Of a DNA stretch of 64,000 bases, positions 11,284-28,699 are shown piece by piece. The notes beneath the pieces are model-generated. The model was not told the origin of the DNA and did not search any database. It was given only the letters and a program-made list of their open reading frames with translations. How positions within the stretch are numbered: the stretch's first letter is position 1; every line of letters begins with the position of its first letter. Where the stretch lies: the NCBI RefSeq assembly GCF_020536995.1, contig NC_068365.1, positions 32,624,648 through 32,688,647 of the forward strand, read 5' to 3'. The position numbers and the translations under genes were made by a program. This stretch comes from Dreissena polymorpha. Lineage: Eukaryota; Mollusca; Bivalvia; Myida; Dreissenidae.

Positions 11284-14200
11284 ATCATCATAATAATAAT
11301 AATAATAATAATAATGATAATAATAATTATAAGCATAATAATATCAATGTATTGCTTTAAAAGTATTGGAGGTCTCAAGTGTATTGATACACGTTGTTAA
11401 TATGTCTTCTGTTTTATGATAAGGAAATTTCGAGGTGGGAAACCAAATAAAATATATATAAATCATACGTAATGTCATACTTTATTTCCTTCAATGTCAG
11501 TAAACAAGCTTAGTGCTCTTGAACAATTGACAGAGGCTAACCAATTTTGTACTTGTTTTAGTGTTAACTCACTTAACAAGGAATGTCGCAACATATCAAG
11601 CATAAGATTGCGCAGACAACTTGGTACGTTAACTAGCAACCTTGATTATTTTCATTCCGGACTATTTGTATGAAAAATAACTATTTTTTTTATAAAAACG
11701 ACAATCAACGGCAATATATCAATTCACATGATTTGTGAATATATACATGGAATTAATGCGAAATGTTTTTGCGTGCACACCATTTGGCAAGATGACGATT
11801 TCATTGTGTTTTGAACAATAGCCCAAACACACTGCTCATGAGCATGCTAAAATTAATTTTGATAATTAAAAACAGTATGCATATATCATGGAAAAAAGTA
11901 TCTACCCGTGCATTGGTGTGCTATTTGATTGCGTAAGATATATGGCGAAACTGACCCCATTCAAAATGATTTAGATGTATCATTGCTGCTTGGTTGACAT
12001 TTAAGACCAATATTCATGATAAAGACCTGTCGGCAGATTAGCGGGTGGATAGTGTTCTAATTCATAAATAAAATAGTGCGTAGCATAAAGGACATAAATA
12101 GCACGGCGGTTACACAAAATATATGGACAATTACGAGTAGGATTTGTTGTTGTGTTAAACAGATGATTCAAAGGTAAGTGATGAATGAGCTTCATACCAT
12201 CTTTGGTGCCAACTTTATGCATTTGCGTTTTCACGATTTTCGTTTTAAACATTTAAGGGTACGTAAGTTAATATCCTTTTTTCTTAAGTTAACGAAGACG
12301 TTTATTGACATTTATATTATTTGAAAAATGCCTTTAAGCTTCCCCCGATGAACAAATGAAAGTTGGCCTGATCTTCAGCTGTATAACGCCTGCGTCCAAC
12401 ATCATTTCTAAGTAAAGCCATTGGTATCCGACAAAGAGTCAATAATGCATCAATTTTAACAGGGATCTTATACAACCGCGCCTGTCGGGAAAGCACGGTT
12501 GAGCTTTGTCCGAAATAGTAGAGATTGTCCGGTTTCAAATGTGTTATTATGCCTATAGTTCCTTAAACAATATTCCCGAAGTGGTTGAATCATTGCGCGA
12601 TAAAGGTGTACTTGTTGTCGCTCTGCGAACATGTTATCACCGTCTGTCATCAAAGTTTCGCAATGCGGTTAATCCCAATTATGGGTACCAAATGTGTCCG
12701 CTTGTGCGTTTTGTGATCAACTGGATGCAAATTACAGAAAATAAAAACAAAACATTTGCTTGAACCCTTCCTTAGAAAGTGCACTGCATATTAACACTTT
12801 AATACCAATTGAAGCCGTGTGTTTCTACTCTTACAAAAATGCAATAGGCAAACTATTTGTATTGTACTTAACTGGGCCAATTCGGTCAGGACGATGCAGG
12901 TACACTACATTTCATAAACATTTCAACTGATTATGTACTTACTTATTTTGCATCAATTTAACATGTCGGAAATCGAATTATACCTTTTGATGAGTAATTA
13001 CTCATAAACTATATATCCGATTCCTATATCTCTTCCTAATTAGAAAATTTGAAAGCTCATTTTCCTCACCCAAACACTGAATTAATGTGATTAAAGACTA
13101 GTAAGAAACAAATATCTTCCGGTGTGATGCACCATTCTGTAAAAACAGGTTGGCTCCCATCCATTTTTATGTATTACCCGCTCAAAATATGTCGCAACCA
13201 TGTTTGTCTTTTTTTCACCTTGCAATAATCTCGTAAAATTCAGACATACCAATCATGTTTTATGCCATTGAGTGTTATTTTAAGTAACGTACACTATTTT
13301 TAGGAACATTCTTATGTTTGCATCACCACAAACGATCTGTAACAGACGTCCTCTATGCACACGTGGCATTCGATTCCGTTCATCACCTTGTCCTCGTTTG
13401 TCCTCACTACTCAAACTTCGTATAGTTAACTTTTGGACACACCATGTCTGTAAACGACAACAAATCACAATGGTAATTATGGTCTCAACTTTGCTCAAAC
13501 TTACGAAAGTAAATAATTTCCTCAAAACGTTTGAACACACAATGTTGACATCACTCTACTGTGTTGTTCACTACTTGTATAAGTGTTCATTTCAAATAAT
13601 ATGTTTTATATTTACTGCGTAAACGATGTTTGATTATTATGTTAAATGATCGAAAACCGTATTCAAACAAAAAGTTCTGCGTTAAAAATATTAGCTCTGT
13701 TGATGCATATGATATAATAGTTTGTGTTATCATATTTACCCTTAAACAAACAGTTATTGCGTTTTCTATTCCGAAAATGTGTGGGTTTGTATATATAAAA
13801 AATAAATTGCTTTCGGATCTATATGCTTACTAAATGCACACTTCCTGGGTCCTTAAATGAACTGTGGTTAAACAAATTTTGATTAAGGGAATCTATAAAA
13901 GTAAAACAAGCCTCACAAAGAACATCCAAAAAGGAAACGTTATAAATAGTGTATAATTATATGCATATTCTGTTCCGTTTGATCTATATTATATAGTTAA
14001 ATACATCTATAATTGTATCATTAATATGTTTTGTTTACTAAACAGCCCATATTAAAATCATTTAATTTTCAACATATATTTCTAATGAACAATTCAATGC
14101 TAAGCGCTATGTCAAAAAGTCATATACAAATCTTAAAACACACACATGTACGCATGCTCGCCATCAATGGCTTCGACCAGCCCGACCATCCATCGGCTTT

Positions 14201-15829
14201 CCCATCTGCCCGCCCGCCTGGCTGGCTCCCCGTATGCCCGCATGGAAAAAGGAAACACACATATTCAATCAGCTGGCCTTTCAAATGGCGTATGCATTGT
14301 CGAAAAATTAGAAATATTTAGAGTAATTAAATTGCAATTTGCGTGAGATTAAGCGTTCATTGTTAACCTGTATGTAATGAAAACTAATGCCATTTGGATA
14401 CTAAATATTTCGTTTTCACCCATGCAATATGTTGTATTGCTTATATCGACAATTGCTTTTCAAATATAAAACTGTTGGCTTTTAGAGGAAGATATAATCT
14501 CAAGTTTCTGAAAACCAGGCCTATATTCGCGTACGTCAATAACTGCTTTAGTACCGACATAAATTAGCAAAGTTTTATTACATGCTTACATGCCTATTGA
14601 TTTTACGAATATCTTATGCTTTAAAACGCAATAAAAGATATTTATAGAAAAATCATAAAATAAAACCACGTCAACTAAGTCAGTGGGTAATTTGCGGAAA
14701 TAACTGATGATAATAATATGTAAGTTATTACGAACGATTCTTACAGGTAGTCTTGTGTTTTAGTGCGAATATCTATTGTCATTATCAGTTCTTAAATTGT
14801 TTAATTATGAAACAAAATATATCAACGCCATAAATTTATCACATAAAACTGAGATTTACCCAACGTAGATATTAAATAAACGGTGGGAAAGTAGGTCAGG
14901 TAAAACAGATCGATATCAACGTAGCTTACAATGAAACATTATAATTATATAGATAATTATATAGATACCCTATCGGGGGCATAAAAAACCCATCAAAGAT
15001 GCTGAATTGTTTGAAATGGCAGCTGATTAGTTTTAATGAAATAAATTGTATATTTATTATAACATAAAATTGGAATTGCTTTATTATTTGAAGTTGCCAC
15101 TTTCTTTATAATGAGCATTTGATTTGTATGAAAATTTGTCATAGAAATGCAACACTAAACGCAGATAAAATATCTATTATAAACATATACTTTAAAAGAA
15201 AATTACATAAAATATTATGACCAACATTTCTAACCTGTAAACAAAACATATTACCGTCACAAACTACTCTTCCAAAACAAGAAGAAAAAGAAACAAGACA
15301 AAACCAAGTTCATATCTTATTATTACAATTGGCACCGTTTTTTTTAGCATTTCCTGTTTATAACTTAACACATGTTTTATACGGATACGATCTTTGATAT
15401 ATTTATGAACCGTGAAAGTCAACTGGTTTTAAGCAACATTATATTTGTCTTTTTATCCGTAATATAATGGCATACTGGAAACTCGCAAATTATGTCGATG
15501 CTAGCTTGATCGTTTTATAGAACAACACTTATTTAAGGTTATTTTATGTGTGGCTTTTGCACATGAGATGTTCGGAAAGTGTTCTTTATTTTTGGAACTC
15601 AATTTTCGGGTTGAGTATACATGAAGCTTTAAGGATATGCATTAAATTTTCTTTATTATAAATAAGGGTTTTGATACAAAGCTGTTATTTGACACATCAT
15701 GTGTCGCTTTTTTCGACTCTATTCAATAAGTCAATCAATTTTTTTTGAGAGAATAACACGTCACTGCTTTATCATTAAATACTCGGGAGAAGATTATAAA
15801 AAAGCAAGAAATGTGTTTGTCGGAAACAC
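10641..15829. other. AT-rich intergenic stretch without supported genes
   Basis: Apart from the AAT/ATT microsatellite at 11140-11345, nothing certain was found. Open frames at 12001-12763, 13280-13622 and 14031-14346 lack recognisable domains or convincing splice context. Confidence 0.5.
11140..11345. repeat. AAT/ATT microsatellite, self-complementary
   Basis: An AAT-type tract (about 11190-11247) is followed at once by an ATT-type tract (about 11251-11282), then further AAT. The adjoining complementary tracts could form a hairpin. Confidence 0.9.
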
Positions 15830-16072
15830 TATGTCCCCTCCTGCGCCGATTTGATTTAGTTTTCTTGACCTTTGACCTTGAAGGATGACCTTGACCTTGG
15901 TCTTTTACTACTCAAAATGTGCAGCTCCATGAGATACACATGCATGCCAAATATGAAGTTGATATCTTCAATTTATCACAAGTCATTGCAAAATGTTAAA
16001 GTTGGCGCAAACAAACCAACATACAGACAGGGCAAAAACAATATGTCCCCCACAATAGTGGTAGGGGACATA
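15830..16072. mobile_element. Short TIR element with TATGTCCCC ends (MITE-like)
   Basis: The left end TATGTCCCCTCC and right end GTAGGGGACATA are inverted copies. The right side carries a further inner palindrome, TATGTCCCC then TAGGGGACATA around a short loop. The body has TTGACCTTTGACCTTGAAGG, then GATGACCTTGACCTTGG, then TGCATGCCAAATATGAAG. No coding potential. I recall similar sequences dispersed in bivalve genomes; not checked. Confidence 0.7.
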
Positions 16073-16140
16073 ATTACGGCTTGTCTTGCCGAATATTAGC
16101 ATGTGAATTATACATTTGCGCGCCTTACGAAAATATAATA

Positions 16141-16152
16141 GCTACGCCCCTG
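16141..16152. repeat. Isolated end of a CAGGGGCGTAGC element
   Basis: GCTACGCCCCTG is identical to the right TIR of the element ending at 4821. No partner end is seen nearby, so this is a fragment. Confidence 0.45.
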
Positions 16153-16159
16153 CATTTTA

Positions 16160-18570
16160 AGCACGAATTAATCTTATCTATACAGTTTGACTTGCTGTGC
16201 CATGAGCACATTCAGATTCATTTTAATATGTGTATGTAACGTGTTTTTTGTGTGTTTAGTTTCTATTTGTGTCTACCATGTAAAGCATCTTTATATGAAG
16301 GTGTTTGTTTAATGGAATCCGGTTGATGACCTTAAAGAAGATGCAAGTAATATGGCGCATATCCAAAAGCTGACTTATGTAAACGCCTACTGGCCTACTA
16401 TGAAAAATATATCGGGCAACAGTCTAGGGCCGATATCAGAGTAGTGGTATGATACAATGCGGGTTTTGTCAAAATGCCGATGTTGGAAACATATTTAAGA
16501 ATTGATAAAGTTGAGTATTACGATTAATAAAACCCGGCAAATGCTGTGGTACAGGTCATATAATGCGTATTGTTTTCTTTGATAATACGAGTATGCTCTA
16601 GTGTTGACTTCATTGCAATAGAGATTGAAATGATCGATATTCACGGTTGAAACGCAATCTTTGTTTTACACGCACATAAAAACTATTGGTTCATTGTATA
16701 TTGTGAGACATTGTGATATGTCGGCTGCATAGAGGACGGTAGATAAAGGCTCGTTTATGAAGACAAAAATGGTATAGTGCTAATACAATGAAATTGTTCA
16801 GATAAATATATGTTGTTTTGTAAAGAACCACTTAAAACCATGCAATTTTGTATTATTTTCGGACACGTAATAAATAAATATAGGGTAAAGTATGTATTGT
16901 TTTGTTATACTTTTAGTATGAATAAAAATTGTGTGTACGGAACTCAGGATTTCCGTCTGGTCATCTATGCAACGTTCCAGTTTTTGCTCCAGAAATAATC
17001 TAGAAACTTTGAAACTTTTAAGGAAGATAAATGGCCCGAAGTGAAATATCATAGAACGATAATTTGAATTATTGCTTTCATAAGTTAATTGTAATTTAAA
17101 TATGTATAAATAAAGTTTGTACAGGCAGTTTTCGACCCGATAGAAAGTATCAGCTGAAAACTAGATAGACATATAGATGTCAAGCAGTGGTTAGGACTTA
17201 TAATACGTTTTTCTTCCATAATTGTCAGGATATTTACCTTTGTTATTGTTCATATTTAATTTTTGACACAAACAAGCTGTTCATTATACATTATCTTATC
17301 AAAATCTTAAAAAATAAAATCATGGATTAAAAAAAAAGAGAAATAACCGCTGACAAAGCAGCACAGGGTATATTTCATTCACAACAGTGACAATTCTAGA
17401 TATATGTCAGAAATGAGTGTTGAGTTGACTTTGTATGTAATCACCAACGGTCATGTTTGATCTGCTGACAATAATAATAAGTATTTTTTTAAATGATTAG
17501 TAACCATAAGAGGGATTTAAGATTTTAAAACGTAAAAAAGGGTCTTCATGCAGACAAAAACTCACAACCAAAACGCAATGCGCATTTTATTTGGCCAATA
17601 GAATAAAGAAAAGACGACTTACAAAACAAATTACAAATCCAAACATAAGTACAAATATGTTTATTTCAATTTGTATAATTAACTTTGAGAGACAGAAAAT
17701 GTTCAATGTCGCATTCGCTGTCACAAAATAAACATAATGTGCTCCAAGCAAAATATAGTATTGTGCTTATATATTTTAGGCCTTTGCTTTATTAATGTAC
17801 AGATAAGTAAAAGTATTGTTGTAGCTTTTTTCTTGTTCTTCTTTGATTTTGACGCATACAAAAATGTTTATATATTATATATCCGAATACACAGGTAATA
17901 AAAATTGGTTATAACGTTGTATTTTCCCTAAAGTCTTTTTTTAGAGACAGTATTTGTTACTTATCGATTAACATTTCATTTATCGCACTATGGCGCGTAC
18001 ACATACAAATAGCGGTACAGTCATTTCAAACTTTCTTTTAGAGAAGGACATATATAGAACGAATTTAACTAAAACTCGAAAACATAACACATCAACTAAA
18101 CCACAATTATATTATAAACATGTAGGAACTTGTATTTTGCATATTTCGATTAATTTTCTACGTCTGTATATATATTTGTGTATTAAGGTAGACGAAGAGC
18201 ACCGACTGGAAATCTAGCCGTTACAACGGCATGTCACTATGATTACTGTTATGAAGAACAAGAACAACGTATTTATTCTGTGAGATTAACAACGGAAACA
18301 ATCGATGATGTCTTCAAACAACAGAAATTATGCAGCAACACAATTAAGTATGTTCTTATCGATTCCGATAAAAAAACGATTATTGATATCTTAATTTGTA
18401 AATGCTCCGTTTACTAATAAACATTAGTTTTAAGTTAACAATGGACGTCAATACATGCACATGAGGACATATTATAAATGTCTTACTTGTATCTTTCTAT
18501 ATTTTAAGAAAGTTTTACCGAAAAAAGAACAACATTTTGCATTCAATTGGATCCACAATTTTAAAAAGAA
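16160..18570. other. AT-rich spacer upstream of the IAP gene
   Basis: No gene is supported. The last part should contain the IAP promoter and non-coding 5' exon(s), but I cannot place them. A pyrimidine-rich stretch ending TATTTTAAG near 18509 could be the acceptor of the first coding exon. Confidence 0.4.
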
Positions 18571-23811
<5,241 letters not shown>

Positions 23812-24694
23812 GATGCAGCCTATGCAAATGTAACCGAATTCATAGCAATCCATTCACAAGAAAGGGCATCTATTGACAATTTCTGGAGCATTGATAAATA
23901 CTCTACGGAGTGGATGAACACACCAACTTTGCTTTTCTGATGGAAGGAAGTAAATGAAAATAAAAATCTTAACTTTTTACCAAACAACTTAGTGTACATT
24001 TAAACGTTATACTTAACATTATCCATATATTGTGAGCAGTGTTATCTAGAAACAATAAATTTCAGGTTTATGCAGAGTCTATGAACAACCACTACACCTG
24101 CATGTTTAGAGACATGTCAGGCATGTATTGTTTATATTTAATTAATACTGTCATGCTTGTTTACTGCTATTAACAATTCTACGAAGATTCGACAGAAAAG
24201 TCAAACACAACCGGATTTTTCCTCCGTTTTGCTGTCCAGTGTAATTGCTATTGACGAGTATTTAATGGAGAACCATGTTTGGTTATGTTGAATAAGAAAC
24301 TGGAATGTTGCGTGGAGTGTGTGCGTCCGTTGAGCACAGCAGAGCTGACAAAACGTGTCAAATGATTACACTTCACTATGCACTATGTTATATTTTTGAA
24401 TTATTTGATTCCTTGCAAATGTGTCGGGTTTTCATTCCCAAAGTAAATTAAAGAATTTTTCCATTAGTTTTTTTAAAATGTGAATTCGGTTTTTGAAGAA
24501 CAGTCATGCTTTAGGAATCAAATTGTTTTAGAACTATGATCTTAAGTATCAATGAACGATTTTTTTTTTTCAAGAGTCTAGGAAATTTTGGATTGATTAA
24601 TTTGTATCAATTATATTATATGCTATAGTTTCATTTGGATAATTACTGAAAGTTATACCTTTTGATATCGCTTAAGTTGATTTTATTTTTTTGT

Positions 24695-24850
24695 ATTATA
24701 CCCACATTACTATTGGTAATGGAGGCTATATAAGAGTAACTTTGTCGGTCGGTCTGTCTGTCCCGTAAATGTCATCCGATCTTCACTAAACTTGATTAGA
24801 CGTTGTATCTAGATGATGTCTAGGTCAAGTTTGAATATGGGTCATGCCCA
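24695..24850. repeat. Probable interspersed repeat fragment with GTCGGTCGGTCTGTCTGTCC
   Basis: It combines TATACCC near the start, a GTCGGTCGGTCTGTCTGTCC tract and a codon-like but non-open tail. Such blocks resemble repeat ends in mollusc genomes; identity is not established. Confidence 0.35.
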
Positions 24851-26971
24851 TAAATTGGAGCATTTGCCTTTGAAGCGTTGTGAACAAGCGTCGTCATTAA
24901 GAAAGTTTCTGTTTTGTCTCTGTATTTCCAAAATTGTGTACCACTTATTTTTTGTCAATGTTTTGTAATTGATGACATTTCAATGATTATTATACATAGA
25001 TAAGGCGATGAAGGACAGCTTTGTCGAAAAAAAAATTCAATTTAACACAGTTAACAGTAAAGTTTATCAGTAAAACGTGCTTTGAACTTGTTTGGAAACA
25101 ATTTTACCAATTTTAAAAATTAATTAATGAAGCCAAAGCGAGGCCGACATTTGAACATAAAGATGTGGTCTAAGCTTTCGATTGCCGTATTGAAGTACGA
25201 AAAAAACAGTAAACAAGACATTATTTGTATTTACTGCATGCATTAACTCTTCTTATAATCTATAATTTCCTCGTATAAATCGACATTTCATAAAGCCAGT
25301 TTCAGTATTGCTTATCGTTTTTCTTAAAAAGCTTTTTATTATATTTGGACCGATTTTGAATGCGATTGTATTGTCAAAATTATGCAGTCGAACTAGCCGA
25401 AATATGTTTTAGGATAATGTATCGTTTTTATTTTGGTGAAAATAAATGAATGTTGTGTTAATTTAGATCTGTTAAGCAATTATATTCAAGAGAGAAAATG
25501 AGCGGATGTACATTCACATTGTTTGGTAAATCATTATCAGTTGTATTGCATTCGTCTTAGAAAATTAAGGATATACTGAACCATCAATTTGCTTTGTACA
25601 ATATTTAGTAATAACCTGTTAATATGTTCTATGTTTTCGTTTGCTTTATTTAAAATTGTACCTGTTTCGGCTTTTATTTGATAAACAGTTTTTGTCAGCC
25701 CTTTTGTCTCTTAGTAAGCGCAATAGTTGTCTTTCTTTTCGGTCCATTTAATCCATTCTGACTTTGCTCGTAATAAGATTCATTTAATGTTATCTTCCAT
25801 TAAGTGTCCATCGCAATATTATTTTTATATTTAGTTATTTGATTATATATTGGTTGTATAGCGTTTTGGTAATATGTTCTTCTACTTCAGTGATTTTAGA
25901 TTATATATTTTTTCCTCATTTGATATGTTCTTTTTAGTTGGCCTGAATTGTTGATTACATCATCTCTTTATCGGTCGTGTATCACTCCCAACAATGTGTT
26001 AGGGTCTTCTTGTATTTGCTATTTCTCAAATAGACCATTTTATATGTTTTGATAATCTTTCTTCAAAATGATCGGATTGTTTAATTTTAAAAGATCCCGA
26101 CCCCCTTTTACTTCGTGTGTAGTTAAAGATGTAAACGACTATTAAGTGGTCTTATTTTAAGCATGGTCAAATTTAACAGTATATTACGTTGTTTGTACGG
26201 ATTATATTAGCAACATAGACTATTTAATTTTGTAAACTATTATCGTATGCCAGAAAATATTCATAGAAACATGCATGACTAAAGTACAATTTAATAGTAT
26301 ATTTTTTACAAATGCATTAACCTACTGCGCTTTCAAAATGTTGTTTTGTATATTTACAGTATAGTTTTGCACGTAGTATTTCTTTTTTTTAATATGTGTG
26401 TTAAAATTTAAGTTTTAAATTCTTATTAGTTGTTACTCTCATTTTCTCAAAGTTCATTTTCGTTAAGCTATATACTCTTATATTGTGTATAGGTAAATAA
26501 ATCCAATTATGTTTACAACTTTTTAAAATTAACTTATGTATCTCACAAACGTTTCGTTGTTAAGTGTTAAACATCATCTTGATAAGTTTATACAATTACA
26601 TTTTGCAAAAAATACTGTTCTCTGGTAGTATCTCCACACAAACTATTTCGGGAATCTTGTGTACATTTCAATAATTTTGAAAGTTTCAGGATTTTAATGG
26701 TTAACAGTACAATAAATAACTTCGCGACTTATTGAGTTTTGAAGGACAGGAGAACTATTATTATACATATGATACTTTAATAATGTATGTATGTCATTTC
26801 TTAATAAACTATAAAATATAATATGCAACATAAATCGTTTTGATGTAAAATAAATGTTAGAATCACAAATAGATTATTTTTCAAATAGAAACACACACAC
26901 ACATATTAACAAACTGAATAATGTTAAGACATTTTCTAATCTTCAGATTTGTTTTTGTCCGCTGGTAATTA

Positions 26972-27217
26972 TTAGACACCGTATATAAAATCGTCTTTAG
27001 CGTTTTGTGACGATCCTAACAAATCCGATACGATGATTCCAATTAAAAACGGATCGTTCTTATCTTTGGACTTTTCAACTGTTTGTAACATTTTAAGACC
27101 TATATGTTTAATACTACTGGCGTCAAGTTTTGATATGATTCTGTACGGTTGGTTAACGATTACCGCTACGGTTTCAATCGTTATTCTAATCGTGGAAGTA
27201 TGACCGTAGTATGAATA
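26972..27217 (-). CDS. Candidate terminal exon, unknown product
   Basis: The minus strand is open for about 80 residues, with a protein-like composition including ASSIKHIGLKMLQTVEKSKD and DPFLIGIIVSDLLG, ending FIYGV and a stop. A possible acceptor, GTACATGTCACATGTACAG, precedes 27217. I recognise no domain. It could be the last exon of a minus-strand gene lying to the right, or a relic. No partner exon was found. Confidence 0.35.
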   Translation of the reverse strand, partial: YSYYGHTSTIRITIETVAVIVNQPYRIISKLDASSIKHIGLKMLQTVEKSKDKNDPFLIGIIVSDLLGSSQNAKDDFIYGV

Positions 27218-27792
27218 CTGTACATGTGACATGTACAGAAAAGATTAGCATTTACAATAGAAGTTGCTTCCCGCTTTTGTTCTAAGTAAATAAGTAACTG
27301 TTAACACTTCTAAATATAAATTTAAATAGGAATGGCAAACTAACAATATCAATGTGCGAGTATATCCTTATTTCAGAGTGTTTTTCAAGCCAAAACGACA
27401 GAAGTTGATGGTTGGGATCAGGTATCGAAAATAAATATTGTCAGTGTAGTTTATACACTTTATGTTTGCTTTAGGATATCCAATAAGGAGGTCAAAGAGT
27501 ATCCGATTAAGAGGTTTAAGGAGAATATTTCACAGTGTTGACATGCGCATTCACTGACGTGCAATTTATTTTTATTGCTGAACGTTCAGTTGCAGTTTTA
27601 TTGGAATGTGAATAAATGGTATAACGCTACAAAGAAAGTATTTCATTAATGCAAGGAGGGGATTGGAAATGTTTACATATTCTATAATTACACTATAAAA
27701 GTATGTTTATGCATATAGGAGTGTAAAATAAACGAATAACCTATGCCCTGCAAGGTTACCAACATTTCTTTCTATCGAAAGCGCATGCTTTT

Positions 27793-28695
27793 GTTATCCC
27801 CACGCTTTTAAAAGCGATATAAAAATATTGTATTGATCGCCACTTTCTGTCCGTCTGTTCTGAACACTATCTCCTCCTACACTATAAGCACTAGAACCTT
27901 GAAACTTACACACATGGTAGCTGTGGGCATATGTGCGACGGTGCACTATTTGGAATTATGATCTGGCCACTGGGTCAAAGGTTATGGGGAAATAAATGGG
28001 TAAAATAGGTTAACAAACTCATTTTACCAACAACATGCGACGCACATAGAAATAACTTTTGACCCAGGGGTCAGATCAAAGTTCCAAATAATGCACCGTC
28101 GCACATATGCTCATAGCTACCATGTGTGTAAGTTTCAAGGATGTAGTGCTAATAGTGTAGGAGGAAAGAGTAGCCGACCACGCCCAACCAACAATTTTGT
28201 TTTAACATAGCTTCTTCATTTATTCACCAATTGACTTCAAATTTATACTGAACATCTCTTATGACAACACGGTCTATCTCGACCATCCATGTCCACATTA
28301 CTCACCCCTGGGCCCCGCCCACATAGGCCACACCCACAAAAAGTTGCCTTTGTTATAACTTCTTCATTTCTACACCGATTCACTTCTAATTAATACTGAA
28401 CTTCTCTTATGACAATACAGTCAATCTGAACTATGCATGGCCCCATTACAAACCCTGGAGCGCCTCGCCCAAAATTTTGTTTTAACACAACTTCTTCATT
28501 TATTCACCAATTGACTTCAAATTAATACTGAAAATCTTTTATGACAACACGGTCTATCTCGACCATCCTTGTCCACATTACCCAACCGGGGCCCCACCAA
28601 CATAGGCCTTGCCCATCCAAAATTGTCTCTTAAGTTTTCATATAACATATTAGCGGCGTGGGGATACGCGTCGGCCTCTGCCTCGCCACTTTTAG
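27793..28695 (+). mobile_element. 900-bp non-coding element with internal hairpin, copy A
   Basis: It starts TATCCCCACGC and has a facing GCGTGGGGATA near 28655-28665, with a tail GTCGGCCTCTGCCTCGCCAC. Inside, about 27865-27975 and about 28050-28170 are inverted copies (CATATGTGCGACGGTGCA facing TGCACCGTCGCACATATG) around an 80-bp loop. After these come three subrepeats of about 130-146 bp, each with AACTTCTTCATTTATTCACC or a close variant and CTCTTATGACAACACGGTC. No coding frame. Probably a non-autonomous DNA element. Confidence 0.75.
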
Positions 28696-28699
28696 TTTT

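Larger units (their letters stand above)
23965..27792. other. AT-rich spacer downstream of IAP
   Basis: No gene is supported except the candidate minus-strand exon at 26972-27217. Positions about 24695-24850 (TTATACCCACATTACTATTG, then GTCGGTCGGTCTGTCTGTCC) look like a fragment of a dispersed repeat. Confidence 0.45.

Noticed and set aside
12001-12763. Overlapping open frames on both strands with somewhat protein-like composition
   Set aside because: No domain recognised, no convincing splice sites, and strands conflict; kept out for lack of support.
13280-13622. Open frames of 86 and 102 residues on opposite strands
   Set aside because: Mutual shadows with no recognised motif.
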